A stretch of 64,000 bases of DNA from Agrobacterium vitis (GCF_037039395.1 NZ_CP146244.1:1153501-1217500); one strand, 5' to 3'. Counted from the first letter of the stretch, positions 17,832 through 27,175 are shown. Translations and numbers: made by a program. Notes: generated from the sequence alone by a model not told the origin.

Positions 17832-18798
17832 GGTTTTGCATCAAGGGCTTGCAACCACGGTTCAGGATCTGGGCCGTCCCGGTTATTTTCACCTCGGCAT
17901 TCCCCTCGGCGGTGCCATGGATCGGCTGGCGCTGAAGGCCGCCAACCTGCTCGTCGGCAATGATGAAGGGGCGGCGGGGCTGGAAGCGGTGTTCATCGGA
18001 CCGAAACTGGAATTTGCCGTCGACACCATGGTCGCCGTTACCGGAGCGGAAATGCCGATCCGGCTTGATGGCGAAGAACAGCCCGGCTGGACCGCCTTCA
18101 AGGTGCGTGCCGGTCAGGTGCTGAGTTTCGATTTCCTGAAAGCGGGGGCGCGGATCTATATCGCAGTTGCCGGTGGTATCGATGTGCCGCTGGCGCTCGG
18201 CTCACGCTCCACCTATGCCATCGGCGCGCTTGGTGGTTTCAAGGGTCGCGCAATTGCTGCTGGAGATGAATTGCCGGTCGGGCAGGCGAAGCCTGTGCCC
18301 GAAGGCCGGACCATTCCGCAGGCGCTGCGCCGCCGTCCGGGCGCGCCTGCCGAACTGCGCGTGCTGCCCGGTCTTTACTGGGATCGGTTGACGGAAGAGG
18401 CGAAGGGCAATTTTTTCGCGGACGAGTGGAAGGTAGCGCCTGAAGCTGACCGGATGGGCTACCGGTTTCGCGGCGGGCGCAAGCTTGATTTTATGCCCCG
18501 CACCCCGCCGTTCGGCGCCGGTTCCGATCCGTCCAACATTGTCGATAGCTGCTATCCCTACGGCTCGATCCAGGTGCCGGGTGGTACAGAGCCGATTGTC
18601 TTACACCGCGACGCCGTTTCCGGCGGCGGCTATTTCATGGTCGGCACGGTGATCTCAGCCGATATGGACCTGATCGGCCAATTGCAACCGCATACGCCGA
18701 CCCGTTTCGTCAAAGTGGATATGGAGCAGGCATTGGCGGCACGGCGTGAGCGGCAGGCGATGATCCGCGACATCAGCGCCCATCTTGCCAAGGTTTAG
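17821..18798 (+). CDS. PxpC-like (KipA/allophanate hydrolase subunit 2) carboxyltransferase
   Basis: A 325-aa protein starting MVIKVLHQGLATTVQDLGRP and continuing HLGIPLGGAMDRLALKAANL, the start typical of KipA/PxpC and of the urea carboxylase carboxyltransferase half. GGAGGG precedes the ATG at 17821, which overlaps the pxpB-like gene, so stoichiometric co-translation is likely. A longer frame open upstream belongs to the overlap and is not used. Together with the preceding protein it should form the catalytic complex that receives carboxyl from carboxybiotin (inference from urea carboxylase). Confidence 0.86.
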   Translation: MVIKVLHQGLATTVQDLGRPGYFHLGIPLGGAMDRLALKAANLLVGNDEGAAGLEAVFIGPKLEFAVDTMVAVTGAEMPIRLDGEEQPGWTAFKVRAGQVLSFDFLKAGARIYIAVAGGIDVPLALGSRSTYAIGALGGFKGRAIAAGDELPVGQAKPVPEGRTIPQALRRRPGAPAELRVLPGLYWDRLTEEAKGNFFADEWKVAPEADRMGYRFRGGRKLDFMPRTPPFGAGSDPSNIVDSCYPYGSIQVPGGTEPIVLHRDAVSGGGYFMVGTVISADMDLIGQLQPHTPTRFVKVDMEQALAARRERQAMIRDISAHLAKV

Positions 18799-18830
18799 GA
18801 GCGCAGGTCATGGCTGGGTCTGCACAACAC

Positions 18831-19829
18831 TCATTCCTGAACACGGGTCAGATAGGCTGCGGTGGCGCCGGGGTCGGGAATGATCGCGACGATTTTCATC
18901 TGGGCGATGGTCCGGTTCAGGGCTGCGTCCAAATGGGTGCCATGCATGGCCGCCGCTGCCGTGGTCGCCCCACGGGCCAGCAACTCGACGATCAGCCGGA
19001 ATTCGGTAATCGTCGTCAGGTCGCCGGGAAGACCAAGGCGGGCCAGCAGGCTGGTTGCCGCCGTCACCGGCAGAAGATTGTTGCGGATCAATTCCCGCAG
19101 CTTCTCATTGGGCGTGGCCAGAATGCAGACCTCGATGAAGCATTGCTGCATCTCCATCACATCTTTCAGCCCGTCTCCGGCATGATCCCTCTCCAGTTGC
19201 CGAAGCCGGTCCAGCAGGCAAAGCAGCGCCTCGCTATCGATGTTGGGCGCAGCCGTCGTCAATGCCTGTGGCTCCAGCATGGCGCGCAGCCCGAAATGGT
19301 CCTTGATGGTCTGGGCGGTCAACGGACCGGCGATCCAGTGGGAGCTTTGGTTCTTGCGCACCAGTCCCCGTTCGCTCAACCGCGCCAGCACATCGCGCAC
19401 CACCGTGCGGCTGACATTGAAATGGCTGGCGAGTTCGGTCTCGATAATCCGGTAGCGGCCAAACACCACGCATCCGGCCACATCGCGCTCGACGGTGTCG
19501 TAGATCCGCTCCCAGGAGGACCGGTTCTGCAAGGCGTCGTCGGCATGTTTGGCGACGGTCAGGCCAATGCTGCGGATATCGGTCCTCAACGGCTCGATGC
19601 CAAACCCTGTCGGTCCGACGAGATAGCCGCGCCCGTGAAACCGATGCACCAGCCCGTCCGCCTCCAGCGCCTGCAAAGCCCGTTGTACCGGCGCACGGGA
19701 CGTTTGCAGGATCTCGGCAATATGGCCTTCCAGCAGCACAAGCCCTTGAGGCAACAGGCCTTCGGCGATGTTGGAACGCAGCACCGCCTCGGCAATTTCA
19801 TAGCGGCGTTGGCCGGTTTGTGTCGTCAT
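18831..19829 (-). CDS. GntR family regulator with two winged-helix domains and FCD domain
   Basis: A 332-aa protein, about 100 residues longer than a usual FCD-type GntR. Two GntR-like winged-helix domains can be seen: residues about 8-72 (HIAEILQTSRAPVQRALQAL) and about 105-170 (ELASHFNVSRTVVRDVLARL). An all-helical FCD domain follows from about 175. It is convergent with the second pxp operon and divergent from the ABC importer locus, so it could control either. A duplicated DNA-binding domain in one chain is uncommon. Confidence 0.85.
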   Translation of the reverse strand: MTTQTGQRRYEIAEAVLRSNIAEGLLPQGLVLLEGHIAEILQTSRAPVQRALQALEADGLVHRFHGRGYLVGPTGFGIEPLRTDIRSIGLTVAKHADDALQNRSSWERIYDTVERDVAGCVVFGRYRIIETELASHFNVSRTVVRDVLARLSERGLVRKNQSSHWIAGPLTAQTIKDHFGLRAMLEPQALTTAAPNIDSEALLCLLDRLRQLERDHAGDGLKDVMEMQQCFIEVCILATPNEKLRELIRNNLLPVTAATSLLARLGLPGDLTTITEFRLIVELLARGATTAAAAMHGTHLDAALNRTIAQMKIVAIIPDPGATAAYLTRVQE

Positions 19830-20357
19830 GGCGCAGACTGTTCCCGTTGGTCTGTCTTCTCTGTAAGGCGAAAACCGCTTTCGAGACTAGAGGCATAAAA
19901 AGCAATATCCGCATGCAGCATCTAATTTTTGGATATCGTGTGCAATAGTCATTTTTAGATCGTATTCGGATTAGCTCAAAGCGTGGGCATTCCGAGGGCG
20001 ATTGCAGGCATTCAATCTAAAAATCCTCGGGGAAATCGGCAGAAATTGCCGATTTTGATTGGTCCCTTTGTGCTTGCCTGTAGGAATGCGCAATGTATGG
20101 CGTTGGCGGGAACTTGATGGGTTACCCTAAAAATCAACTGAATTTAAAAATCATAAAAAAGTATATTGAATACAAAAATCATCCGTGCAATGCTTCGACT
20201 GTATCGTGCCAACAGAAGCGCGGACAAGCGGAACGAATAGAAAAATGCCCGATTGCCGATTCCTGTGATGCGCCTTTGCTAAAAGGTGCAAGCGCTCTTC
20301 CTGTGTTTTCGGGGAGGGTGTTCGGGTCCGGCTGGGGCGCAACTGGCGAGAACCGAC
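19830..20357. promoter_or_regulatory. Long divergent intergenic region with inverted repeats
   Basis: This 528-base AT-rich stretch has no convincing gene. It holds a 10-bp inverted repeat, ATTTTTAGAT at 19952-19961 and ATCTAAAAAT at 20015-20024, 53 bases apart. A compact 9-bp hairpin at 20033-20055 (AAATCGGCA / TGCCGATTT) is followed by a short T stretch. These are candidate operator and leader or terminator elements between the two-domain GntR gene and the ABC importer operon. Confidence 0.5.
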
Positions 20358-21431
20358 GTGACATCCGTGCTCGAGCTACACAATCTGGTCAAGACCTATG
20401 GGGACACGCGCGCCCTTGATGGCTTGAGCCTTTCGCTGCCCGACGATCATTACATTTCACTGCTCGGCCCGAGCGGATCGGGAAAGACAACCCTGCTCAG
20501 GGTGATCGCCGGGTTTGAGCGTTGCGAAGGTGGTTCTATCCGCTTTGCCGGACAGTCCATGCAGGACGTGGCACCGCATCGCCGTGGCATCGGCTTCGTC
20601 TTTCAGAATTTCGCGCTGTTTCCACATCTGAGCGTGCGGGAAAACATCGCCTTCGGCCTTGCCAATCGTGAGGTCGCGCCGGTGACCAATGCTGGCGAAG
20701 TGGCTGACAGGGTGCGTGACATCATCGCGCTGGTCGGCCTGCAAGGCTTGGAAACCCGCGCCGTTACCCAGATTTCCGGTGGCCAGAAACAGCGTGTCGC
20801 GCTGGCCCGCACCCTGGTCACCGAGCCGAAAATGGTGCTGCTGGACGAGCCACTCGGCGCGCTGGACGCCAATCTGCGCGCTCGCATGCGCAATGAGTTG
20901 CGCGACATCCGCGAGCGCTGCGGTGTCACCTTCCTGCATGTTACCGGCAGCGAGAGCGAGGCGCTGGCCATGGGCGACATGGTTCTGGTGCTGGACCGCG
21001 GGCGGATTGCCCAGACCGGCAGCTCGGACACGATCTATAACCGTCCGGTTTCCGCCGATGTGGCGCGTTTTCTGAATTGCTACAATCTGTTTTCCGGTTC
21101 TGTTGACGGCAACAGTTTCGTTGCCCCGGCAGGCCGCCTGCCGCTCGGCGGCTTCAGACAATCGGCTTCTAGCCCCGCCTATGCCATTCGCCATGACCGC
21201 ATCTCCATCCGTCCTGTTATCGCCGAGCGCGGCATTGATGAGGTGGCAATCGAAGCGAGCTTTCTGGCCGAGGAATATACCGGTTCGGCGGTCTATTCGT
21301 TCTTCTCGGCGGATGATGGCTCGGTCTTCGAAGTGGAAACCCATTTGAGCAAGGACGCCCGCCCGATCCTCGAACCGCAGACCCGCTACGCGCTGGTCTG
21401 GAACAAGGAGCACGCCCTTGTCTACGCATAA
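20358..21431 (+). CDS. ABC transporter ATP-binding protein (polyamine-type importer)
   Basis: A 357-aa PotA-like ATPase: Walker A GPSGSGKTT near 38, Q-loop FQNFALFPH, signature ISGGQKQRVALAR, Walker [12 protein letters not shown], and a C-terminal TOBE domain. The GTG at 20358 is chosen because GCGAG lies 7 bases upstream and the domain starts 5 residues later; a longer in-frame start at 20286 has no ribosome site. The switch region reads HVTGSESEA instead of the usual HVTHDQEEA, replacing the conserved H-loop His with Gly. The ATPase may thus be impaired or rely on the second ATPase in the cluster. It overlaps the first permease. Confidence 0.88.
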   Translation: MTSVLELHNLVKTYGDTRALDGLSLSLPDDHYISLLGPSGSGKTTLLRVIAGFERCEGGSIRFAGQSMQDVAPHRRGIGFVFQNFALFPHLSVRENIAFGLANREVAPVTNAGEVADRVRDIIALVGLQGLETRAVTQISGGQKQRVALARTLVTEPKMVLLDEPLGALDANLRARMRNELRDIRERCGVTFLHVTGSESEALAMGDMVLVLDRGRIAQTGSSDTIYNRPVSADVARFLNCYNLFSGSVDGNSFVAPAGRLPLGGFRQSASSPAYAIRHDRISIRPVIAERGIDEVAIEASFLAEEYTGSAVYSFFSADDGSVFEVETHLSKDARPILEPQTRYALVWNKEHALVYA

Positions 21432-22323
21432 TCAAGCCCTTGGTGACACCATCACCGCCATCGCGGAACCTGCCGCCAAGCCGTCGCGCATCTCCTTCTG
21501 GCTGGTCCTGCCGGGCGTTGTCTGGATGCTGTTGTTCCTGGTGCTGCCGATGTTGATGATGGTCTATGTGTCCTTCTGGACGCAGACCACCTTCACCATC
21601 AAGCCGGTGTTGACGCTGCAAAGCTGGATCACCTTTTTTTCCAGCGATACTTATCTGGGTGCGCTCTGGACCACGGTCAGGATTTGGCTTCTGGTATTGG
21701 TTGCGACCTTGGCTGTTGGCTATCCGGCGGCGCTGTTTGTCGGGCTGTTCGTCAAAAACAAGACGCTGCAAACCGTGCTTCTGGTGCTCTGCGTCATTCC
21801 GTTCTGGACCTCTTTCCTGATCCGCGTCCTCGCCTGGCGGCCAATGCTTGGCAAGGAAGGGGCGATCAACATGATCCTGATGAAGCTTGGTATTGTCAGC
21901 CATCCCATCGAAGTCCTGCTGTTTTCCGAACTGTCTGTGATCATCGGCATGACGCAGATCTATTGTGTGTTCATGGTCGGCCCCATCGCCTTCATGCTGG
22001 GGCGGATCGAGCCGGCAATCATTGAGGCGGCACAGGATCTCGGGGCCGGTTTCTGGCGGATTTTCCGCACCATCATTCTGCCGATGTCGATGCCGGGCGT
22101 GGTGGTGGGGGCGATCTTTGTCTCGGTCATGGTGCTCGGCGAATTTGCCACCTCGGCGGCACTGTCGGGCCGCAAGGTCAATCTGCTCGGCAATATCATT
22201 GTTACCCAAGTCGGGTCGCTGAAATGGGCCTTTGCGGCGGTGGCGGGCGTTATCCTCACCCTGCTGATGGGGCTGGTTGTCGCGGCGCTGCTGCGGGTCG
22301 TCGATCTCAGGAAGGAGTTGTAG
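21418..22323 (+). CDS. ABC transporter permease (PotB-like)
   Basis: A 301-aa inner membrane protein with about six transmembrane segments after a 28-residue cytoplasmic leader. The EAA coupling motif is EAAQDLGAGFWRIFRTIILP near 200. It starts with TTG, with AAGGAG 7 bases upstream, overlapping the ATPase gene by 14 bases, so it is translationally coupled. It pairs with the following permease. Confidence 0.88.
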   Translation: MSTHNQALGDTITAIAEPAAKPSRISFWLVLPGVVWMLLFLVLPMLMMVYVSFWTQTTFTIKPVLTLQSWITFFSSDTYLGALWTTVRIWLLVLVATLAVGYPAALFVGLFVKNKTLQTVLLVLCVIPFWTSFLIRVLAWRPMLGKEGAINMILMKLGIVSHPIEVLLFSELSVIIGMTQIYCVFMVGPIAFMLGRIEPAIIEAAQDLGAGFWRIFRTIILPMSMPGVVVGAIFVSVMVLGEFATSAALSGRKVNLLGNIIVTQVGSLKWAFAAVAGVILTLLMGLVVAALLRVVDLRKEL

Positions 22324-22324
22324 G

Positions 22325-23170
22325 ATGAATTCCGGAGCGGTCAAACTGGGGCTTGGCGTCTATACCACGCTGTTTCTGGTGTTTCTCTACGGGCCTTTGG
22401 TGGTTCTCGCCATCCTGTCCTTTCAGACGGGACCGGAAGGTGGCCCGCAATTTCCGATCATCGAATGGTCGGTCTATTGGTACAAGCACCTGTTCGGCCT
22501 GACTCCGCCCTCGCGCATTGCGCCACTGCCGATCAACGACGCCCTGGTGCGGTCCATGGGGCTGGCGGTGATGACAATGATCGTCTCCACCGTGCTGGGG
22601 GTGATTTCGGCCCAGGCTTTCCGCAGCCGGTTCAAAGGCTCCGGCCTGGTCTTCTACCTGATCGTGCTGGGCATGATGGTGCCGGGCGTGCTGGTCGGGC
22701 TTGGCATGGCGCTGGTTGCCAACACATTGGGCATCGACCGCCACTGGTGGGGCACGGCCTTTGTGCTGCATGTCGTCTATACCTTCCCCTTCGCCTTTCT
22801 GGTGATGCTGGCGATTTTCAATCGCTTCGACCCAAGCGTCGAGGAGGCGGCCTGGTCGCTTGGCGTCAGCCCGATGCGGACCTTTCGCAAGATCACCTTT
22901 CCGCTGATCTTTCCGGGCGTGCTGTCGGCCATGCTGTTTGCGTTCACGCTGTCCTATGACGAGTTTTCCCGCACGCTGTTTGCCTCTGGCCGCGATCTCA
23001 CCCTGCCGCTGGCGATCTACGGGACGTTTTCGGTGGAAGTACACCCGAATGTCTTTGCCTTCGGCGTGCTGACCACGCTGTTTTCCTTCGCGCTGCTTGG
23101 CACTTACGCTGTGCTGATGGGGCTTTCGGTGCGCCGCGCCCGGCGCATGGCTGTTCAGGAGGATGCATGA
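22325..23170 (+). CDS. ABC transporter permease (PotC-like)
   Basis: A 281-aa permease with six predicted transmembrane segments and the EAA motif EAAWSLGVSPMRTFRKITFP near 180. AAGGAG lies 7 bases before the ATG at 22325, one base after the previous stop. It completes the heterodimeric channel. Its stop overlaps the start of the following dehydrogenase (ATGA). Confidence 0.88.
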   Translation: MNSGAVKLGLGVYTTLFLVFLYGPLVVLAILSFQTGPEGGPQFPIIEWSVYWYKHLFGLTPPSRIAPLPINDALVRSMGLAVMTMIVSTVLGVISAQAFRSRFKGSGLVFYLIVLGMMVPGVLVGLGMALVANTLGIDRHWWGTAFVLHVVYTFPFAFLVMLAIFNRFDPSVEEAAWSLGVSPMRTFRKITFPLIFPGVLSAMLFAFTLSYDEFSRTLFASGRDLTLPLAIYGTFSVEVHPNVFAFGVLTTLFSFALLGTYAVLMGLSVRRARRMAVQEDA

Positions 23171-23916
23171 TGGAAAAGTCCAAGTCCCCGTCCGCCATTG
23201 TCACCGGAGCTGGTTCCGGCATTGGTCGCGCCATCGCGCTTCGGCTGGCTAAAGACGGGTATGGCGTGCTGGTCAACGATCTTGCCATCGACCGGGCCAA
23301 AGCCGTGGCCGATGAGATCATCGCCGCAGGCGGCAAAGCCTCGGCCTATGCTGGCGATGTCTCGGATGAGGTGCAAGCGGCGGCCATTTGCGCTGCCGCC
23401 GTTGTCGCCCATGGGCCGGTCGCACTGCTGGTTAACAATGCCGGGATTGCCCATCAATCGCTGTTTGAACACCTAGAGGTCGCTGATTTCGACCGGATGT
23501 TTGCGGTGCATGTGCGCGGCAATTTCCTGATGACCCGCACTGTGTTGCCGCCGATGGTGGAGCGGGGAGACGGTGTTATCGTCAATATTGCCTCACAGCT
23601 CGGCCAGATCGGTGGCGTCGAACTGGTGCATTATTCCGGCGCCAAGGCGGCGATCATCGGCATGACCAAGGCACTTGCCCGCGAAGTTTCAGCCCGTGGC
23701 GTGCGTGTCAATGCGGTCGCTCCCGGCCCAATCAATACGCCGCTGGTCATGGGTCTGTCGGAAGACTGGCGAGCCGCCAAAAAGGCGCAGCTGCCGCTTG
23801 GCCGGTTTGGCGAGCCAGAGGAAGTGGCCGCTGCCGTCTCCTTCCTTGCCTCCCCGGATGCTGCCCTGTTCGTCGGTCAGACTCTGGGGCCGAATTCCGG
23901 CGATGTGATGCTTTGA
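23167..23916 (+). CDS. Short-chain dehydrogenase/reductase
   Basis: A 249-aa classical SDR: cofactor motif TGAGSGIG near 13, NNAG near 88, catalytic Ser in IVNIASQLG and Tyr-x3-Lys in HYSGAKAA near 155. It would oxidise or reduce an alcohol or carbonyl of the imported compound with NAD(P). It is coupled by a 4-base overlap to the permease and followed 19 bases later by a second SDR. The substrate cannot be told from sequence. Confidence 0.87.
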   Translation: MMEKSKSPSAIVTGAGSGIGRAIALRLAKDGYGVLVNDLAIDRAKAVADEIIAAGGKASAYAGDVSDEVQAAAICAAAVVAHGPVALLVNNAGIAHQSLFEHLEVADFDRMFAVHVRGNFLMTRTVLPPMVERGDGVIVNIASQLGQIGGVELVHYSGAKAAIIGMTKALAREVSARGVRVNAVAPGPINTPLVMGLSEDWRAAKKAQLPLGRFGEPEEVAAAVSFLASPDAALFVGQTLGPNSGDVML

Positions 23917-23935
23917 ACCTTGAAGGAAGAGAGCC

Positions 23936-24703
23936 ATGAGCAAGCAGAACCAGCGGATCGTCATCATCACCGGAGCCGGCATCGGCATTGGCGCCGCCGC
24001 CGCCAAAGCCTTCGGCGCGCTTGGTGACCATGTCGTTGTTACCGATATCATGGACGCCGAAGGCGAGGCGGTGGCGCAGGCTATTCGCGCTGGCGGTGGC
24101 TCGGCGGAATTTCATCATTATGACGTGCGCTCGACACCGGCAGCCGATGCGCTGGTCGCCGATATCGAGGCGCGGCTTGGCCGGATCGATGTGGTGGTCG
24201 CCAATGCCGGCATTGCGCATCGCGTGCCGCTTAAAGAGTTGACCGATGAAAAATGGGACCTGACTTTTGATATCGACCTCAAGGGTATCTTCCGCCTCGT
24301 GCGGGCGGCCACTCCCGGCATGCGCGCCCGCAAAAGCGGGGCGATTGTCGCGTTGTCATCGATCATGGGCATTGCCTATGGCTGGGATGAGCATGTCCAT
24401 TATTCCGCTGCCAAATCTGGGGTGGTCGGGCTGGTGCGCGGTCTGGCCGTCGAGCTTGCCCGTGAGGGGGTGCGGGTCAATGGCATTGCGCCGGGCTATA
24501 TCCGCACCGCGCAATTGCTGTCGGAGGAAAACTCGCTCGGGCCGGTAGGGGCCGAAAAAGCTGCCGAAATCATCCCGATGGGACGGCTCGGAACACCCGA
24601 GGATATTGCCGATGTCATCACCTTCCTCGCCTCCAATGCCGCCCGCTACATGACCGGTCAGGTGCTGGTCGTCGATGGTGGCCTGCTGGTTGGGCGTTAC
24701 TAA
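23936..24703 (+). CDS. Short-chain dehydrogenase/reductase, second of pair
   Basis: A 255-aa classical SDR with TGAGIGIGAA at the cofactor site, ANAGIAH, catalytic Ser in VALSSIMG and Tyr-x3-Lys in HYSAAKSG. It resembles the preceding gene in general plan but is clearly a different family member. GGAAG precedes the ATG. Two SDRs in a transport operon suggest two redox steps on the same carbon skeleton, for example alcohol to aldehyde or epimerisation through a keto intermediate (inference). Confidence 0.87.
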   Translation: MSKQNQRIVIITGAGIGIGAAAAKAFGALGDHVVVTDIMDAEGEAVAQAIRAGGGSAEFHHYDVRSTPAADALVADIEARLGRIDVVVANAGIAHRVPLKELTDEKWDLTFDIDLKGIFRLVRAATPGMRARKSGAIVALSSIMGIAYGWDEHVHYSAAKSGVVGLVRGLAVELAREGVRVNGIAPGYIRTAQLLSEENSLGPVGAEKAAEIIPMGRLGTPEDIADVITFLASNAARYMTGQVLVVDGGLLVGRY

Positions 24704-24770
24704 AAGCAACTATCAACAACAACAAAAACCGGCAAAGCCGGATCGGGAACTCAAAAACTGGAGAACTGCC

Positions 24771-26003
24771 ATGTCATTACTGGAATTAAACCGCAGATCG
24801 CTTCTCAAACGCTCCACCGGCATGATGGCGCTGGCTATGGGGGCAGGCACGCCCTTTCTGTCGTCGCGGGCTGCCTATGCCCAGGCGACCAGCCTTGCCA
24901 GCCAGCAATTGCGCACCATCGGCCTGTCGGTGACGGTGCAGGAACGCATTCTTAATGACTTCAAGAAGGCCTCCGGCGTTGGCGGCACATCAGGTACGGC
25001 TGCAACCTTCCCGGATGCGCAGACCAAGATCCTGTCTGGCTCGAAGGATTATGATTGCTGGGAAATCATCGCCGAGCGCCTGCCTGCCATCGTCATGACC
25101 AACAATGTCGAGCCGCTGCCGGCCTCGGGCTTGAAAAACTGGGCGAATATCCGCGACACCTTCACCAAACCATCCGACAAATGGGACCGCAAAGCGCAGA
25201 TCGTCGGGCAGATCTGGGCCGATGAAGGCCAGACGACGCTGAACATGGTGCCCGCCGTCTATAACTACGATTCCATCGGCTATAACCCGGATGTGGTCTC
25301 TGCCGAGGAAGCCAATAGTTGGGCGGCGATTTTCGACAAGAAGTGGAAGGGCAAGTCCGGCCTTAACACCGATCCGCTGATTGCCTTCGGTCAGGCGATC
25401 ATGGCGATGAACACGCTTGGCCTGCTCAACGTCAAGAACCCCGGTAATCCGAGTGCCAAGGAAATCGACGAGGCGGCGGCATTTCTGGTGTCGAAGAAGA
25501 AGGAAGGTCAGTTCCGGGCTCTGTGGGGCGATTTCGGCGAACTGGTCAATCTGATGGCCTCGGGTGAAATGGTGGTTTGCGATGCCTGGCAACCGGCCGT
25601 CATGGCGGTGAAGGCGCAGGGCAAGCCTTGCAAATATGCCGTACCGAAGGAAGGCTATCGCGCCTGGGCCATCGGTCCGTCGATGATTGCAGGCACCACC
25701 AACAAGGAAGCCGTCACCGCCTATGCCGATTACTGGCTGTCGGGTGAGCCGGGCATCGCGGTGTCGGAGCAGGGTTATTATTCGCCCTCCACCAATATCA
25801 AAAGCGTCATGGCACCGGAAAAATATGCCTTCTGGTACGAGGGTAAGCCTTGGACCGGCGCGGCCGAGCGCGGCATCAAGGAAGGCGACCTGCGCGATGG
25901 TGGCTCGCTGGAAGAGCGCGCCAAGAACGTCGCTTATTGGCATCAATGGCCGGATGAATACGACCATCTGGTGCAGAAGTGGGACGAGTTCCTGAATGCC
26001 TGA
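24771..26003 (+). CDS. ABC transporter substrate-binding protein, Tat-exported
   Basis: A 410-aa PotD-like periplasmic binding protein. A twin-arginine signal begins NRRSLLKRSTGMMALAMGAG and ends near AYAQA, about residue 36. The mature part contains GYRAWAIGPSMIAGTTNKEA and YADYWLSGEPGIAVSEQGYY. The ATG has GGAGA upstream; a longer open frame upstream overlaps the SDR and is not used. It feeds the two permeases. A strong hairpin follows at once, so this gene may be made in excess of the downstream ones. Confidence 0.9.
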   Translation: MSLLELNRRSLLKRSTGMMALAMGAGTPFLSSRAAYAQATSLASQQLRTIGLSVTVQERILNDFKKASGVGGTSGTAATFPDAQTKILSGSKDYDCWEIIAERLPAIVMTNNVEPLPASGLKNWANIRDTFTKPSDKWDRKAQIVGQIWADEGQTTLNMVPAVYNYDSIGYNPDVVSAEEANSWAAIFDKKWKGKSGLNTDPLIAFGQAIMAMNTLGLLNVKNPGNPSAKEIDEAAAFLVSKKKEGQFRALWGDFGELVNLMASGEMVVCDAWQPAVMAVKAQGKPCKYAVPKEGYRAWAIGPSMIAGTTNKEAVTAYADYWLSGEPGIAVSEQGYYSPSTNIKSVMAPEKYAFWYEGKPWTGAAERGIKEGDLRDGGSLEERAKNVAYWHQWPDEYDHLVQKWDEFLNA

Positions 26004-26011
26004 CGAGACGC

Positions 26012-26043
26012 GGGAAGACCGGCTGGCTCCGGTCTTCCCTTTT
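26012..26043 (+). terminator. Intrinsic terminator or processing hairpin inside the operon
   Basis: The 11-bp perfect stem gggaagaccgg / ccggtcttccc closes a 6-base loop and is followed by TTTT. It stands 9 bases after the stop of the binding-protein gene and before the second ATPase. The position suggests partial termination or 3'-end protection that raises binding-protein output over downstream genes. Confidence 0.7.
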
Positions 26044-26065
26044 GATACTGCACCGGAGAAAGCCG

Positions 26066-27175
26066 ATGATTTACGACCTGGAACTGATCGATGTGGGCAA
26101 GGTCTATGACAATGGCACCACGGCTGTCAGCGCCTTCAGCCTGGCGGTGAAGAAAGGTGAGTTCATCGCTTTTCTCGGCCCATCCGGCTGCGGCAAGACC
26201 ACGACGCTGAGGATGATTGCCGGGTTCGAGGGCATTTCCTCCGGCGATATGATGATCAAGGGCGTGCGGATGAACGACGTGCCGCCGCAAATGCGTCCGA
26301 CCGCGACGATCTTTCAGAACTACGCGCTGTTTCCCCATATGAGCGTGCGCCGCAACGTCGCGTATGGTCTTGAAGTCAAGGGGATGGCCAAGGCCGAGCG
26401 CGACCGCAAGGTGGAGCGGATCATTGCAACGCTTGGGCTCGAAGACATTGCCGAACGCAAGCCGGAAAAGCTTTCCGGCGGCCAGCGTCAGCGGGTGGCC
26501 CTGGCGCGTGGACTGGTGATCGAGCCGGACATTCTGCTTCTGGATGAGCCGCTTGGTGCTCTGGATGCCAATTTGCGCAAGGCGATCCAGAACGAGCTGA
26601 AAATTCTGCAAAGGACACTGGGCGTCACCTTCATCTTCGTTACCCACGCGCAATCGGAGGCGCTGGCGCTGTCCGACCGGGTGGTGGTGATGAACCAGGG
26701 CCGCGTTGAGCAGGTCAGCCCGCCACACCAGCTCTATACAAGGCCCGCCACGCCGTTTGTGGCGCAATTCATTGGCCGAAACGCGATTTTCAAGGGGCAT
26801 GCCCGTGCCGATGGCGCAGGCGACTTGCGGGTCGAGACCCCGGAAGGATTGCTCGCAGGCCTGGTCAATGGCCCGTTATCTGAAGGTGGCCTCGCCAATC
26901 TCGTCGTTCCCGCCGAGGCCATTCAGGTTCATCAGGGAAGCCGCGAACAGCTTGCCCGGGTGGCTATGGCCCACGGTGGCAACGCGGTGCATGCCCGCAT
27001 TCAACGCGCCGATGTCGTTGGTCACGTCTCGCATATCTCAGCGGTGCTGGCGGATGGTCGGTCTCTGTCTCTCGAGGCCCATGTCGAGAAATATCGCCCG
27101 GATGAGTTTCCTGTCGGCTCAGACGTGTTCCTGTCGTGGAAGCCTTCGGATGCCACCATTATCGCCGCACATTGA
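26066..27175 (+). CDS. ABC transporter ATP-binding protein, second
   Basis: A 369-aa PotA/UgpC-like ATPase: Walker [10 protein letters not shown] near 39, [20 protein letters not shown], signature [13 protein letters not shown], Walker [12 protein letters not shown], then a TOBE-type C-terminus. The H-loop reads [11 protein letters not shown] with its His intact, unlike the first ATPase (Gly in that place). GGAGA precedes the ATG. The importer may thus use a heterodimer of one canonical and one H-loop-deficient ATPase. Confidence 0.88.
   Translation: MIYDLELIDVGKVYDNGTTAVSAFSLAVKKGEFIAFLGPSGCGKTTTLRMIAGFEGISSGDMMIKGVRMNDVPPQMRPTATIFQNYALFPHMSVRRNVAYGLEVKGMAKAERDRKVERIIATLGLEDIAERKPEKLSGGQRQRVALARGLVIEPDILLLDEPLGALDANLRKAIQNELKILQRTLGVTFIFVTHAQSEALALSDRVVVMNQGRVEQVSPPHQLYTRPATPFVAQFIGRNAIFKGHARADGAGDLRVETPEGLLAGLVNGPLSEGGLANLVVPAEAIQVHQGSREQLARVAMAHGGNAVHARIQRADVVGHVSHISAVLADGRSLSLEAHVEKYRPDEFPVGSDVFLSWKPSDATIIAAH

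Noticed and set aside
18810..19898. 362-codon plus-strand frame opposite the two-domain GntR gene
   Set aside because: Low-complexity shadow of a clear regulator gene.
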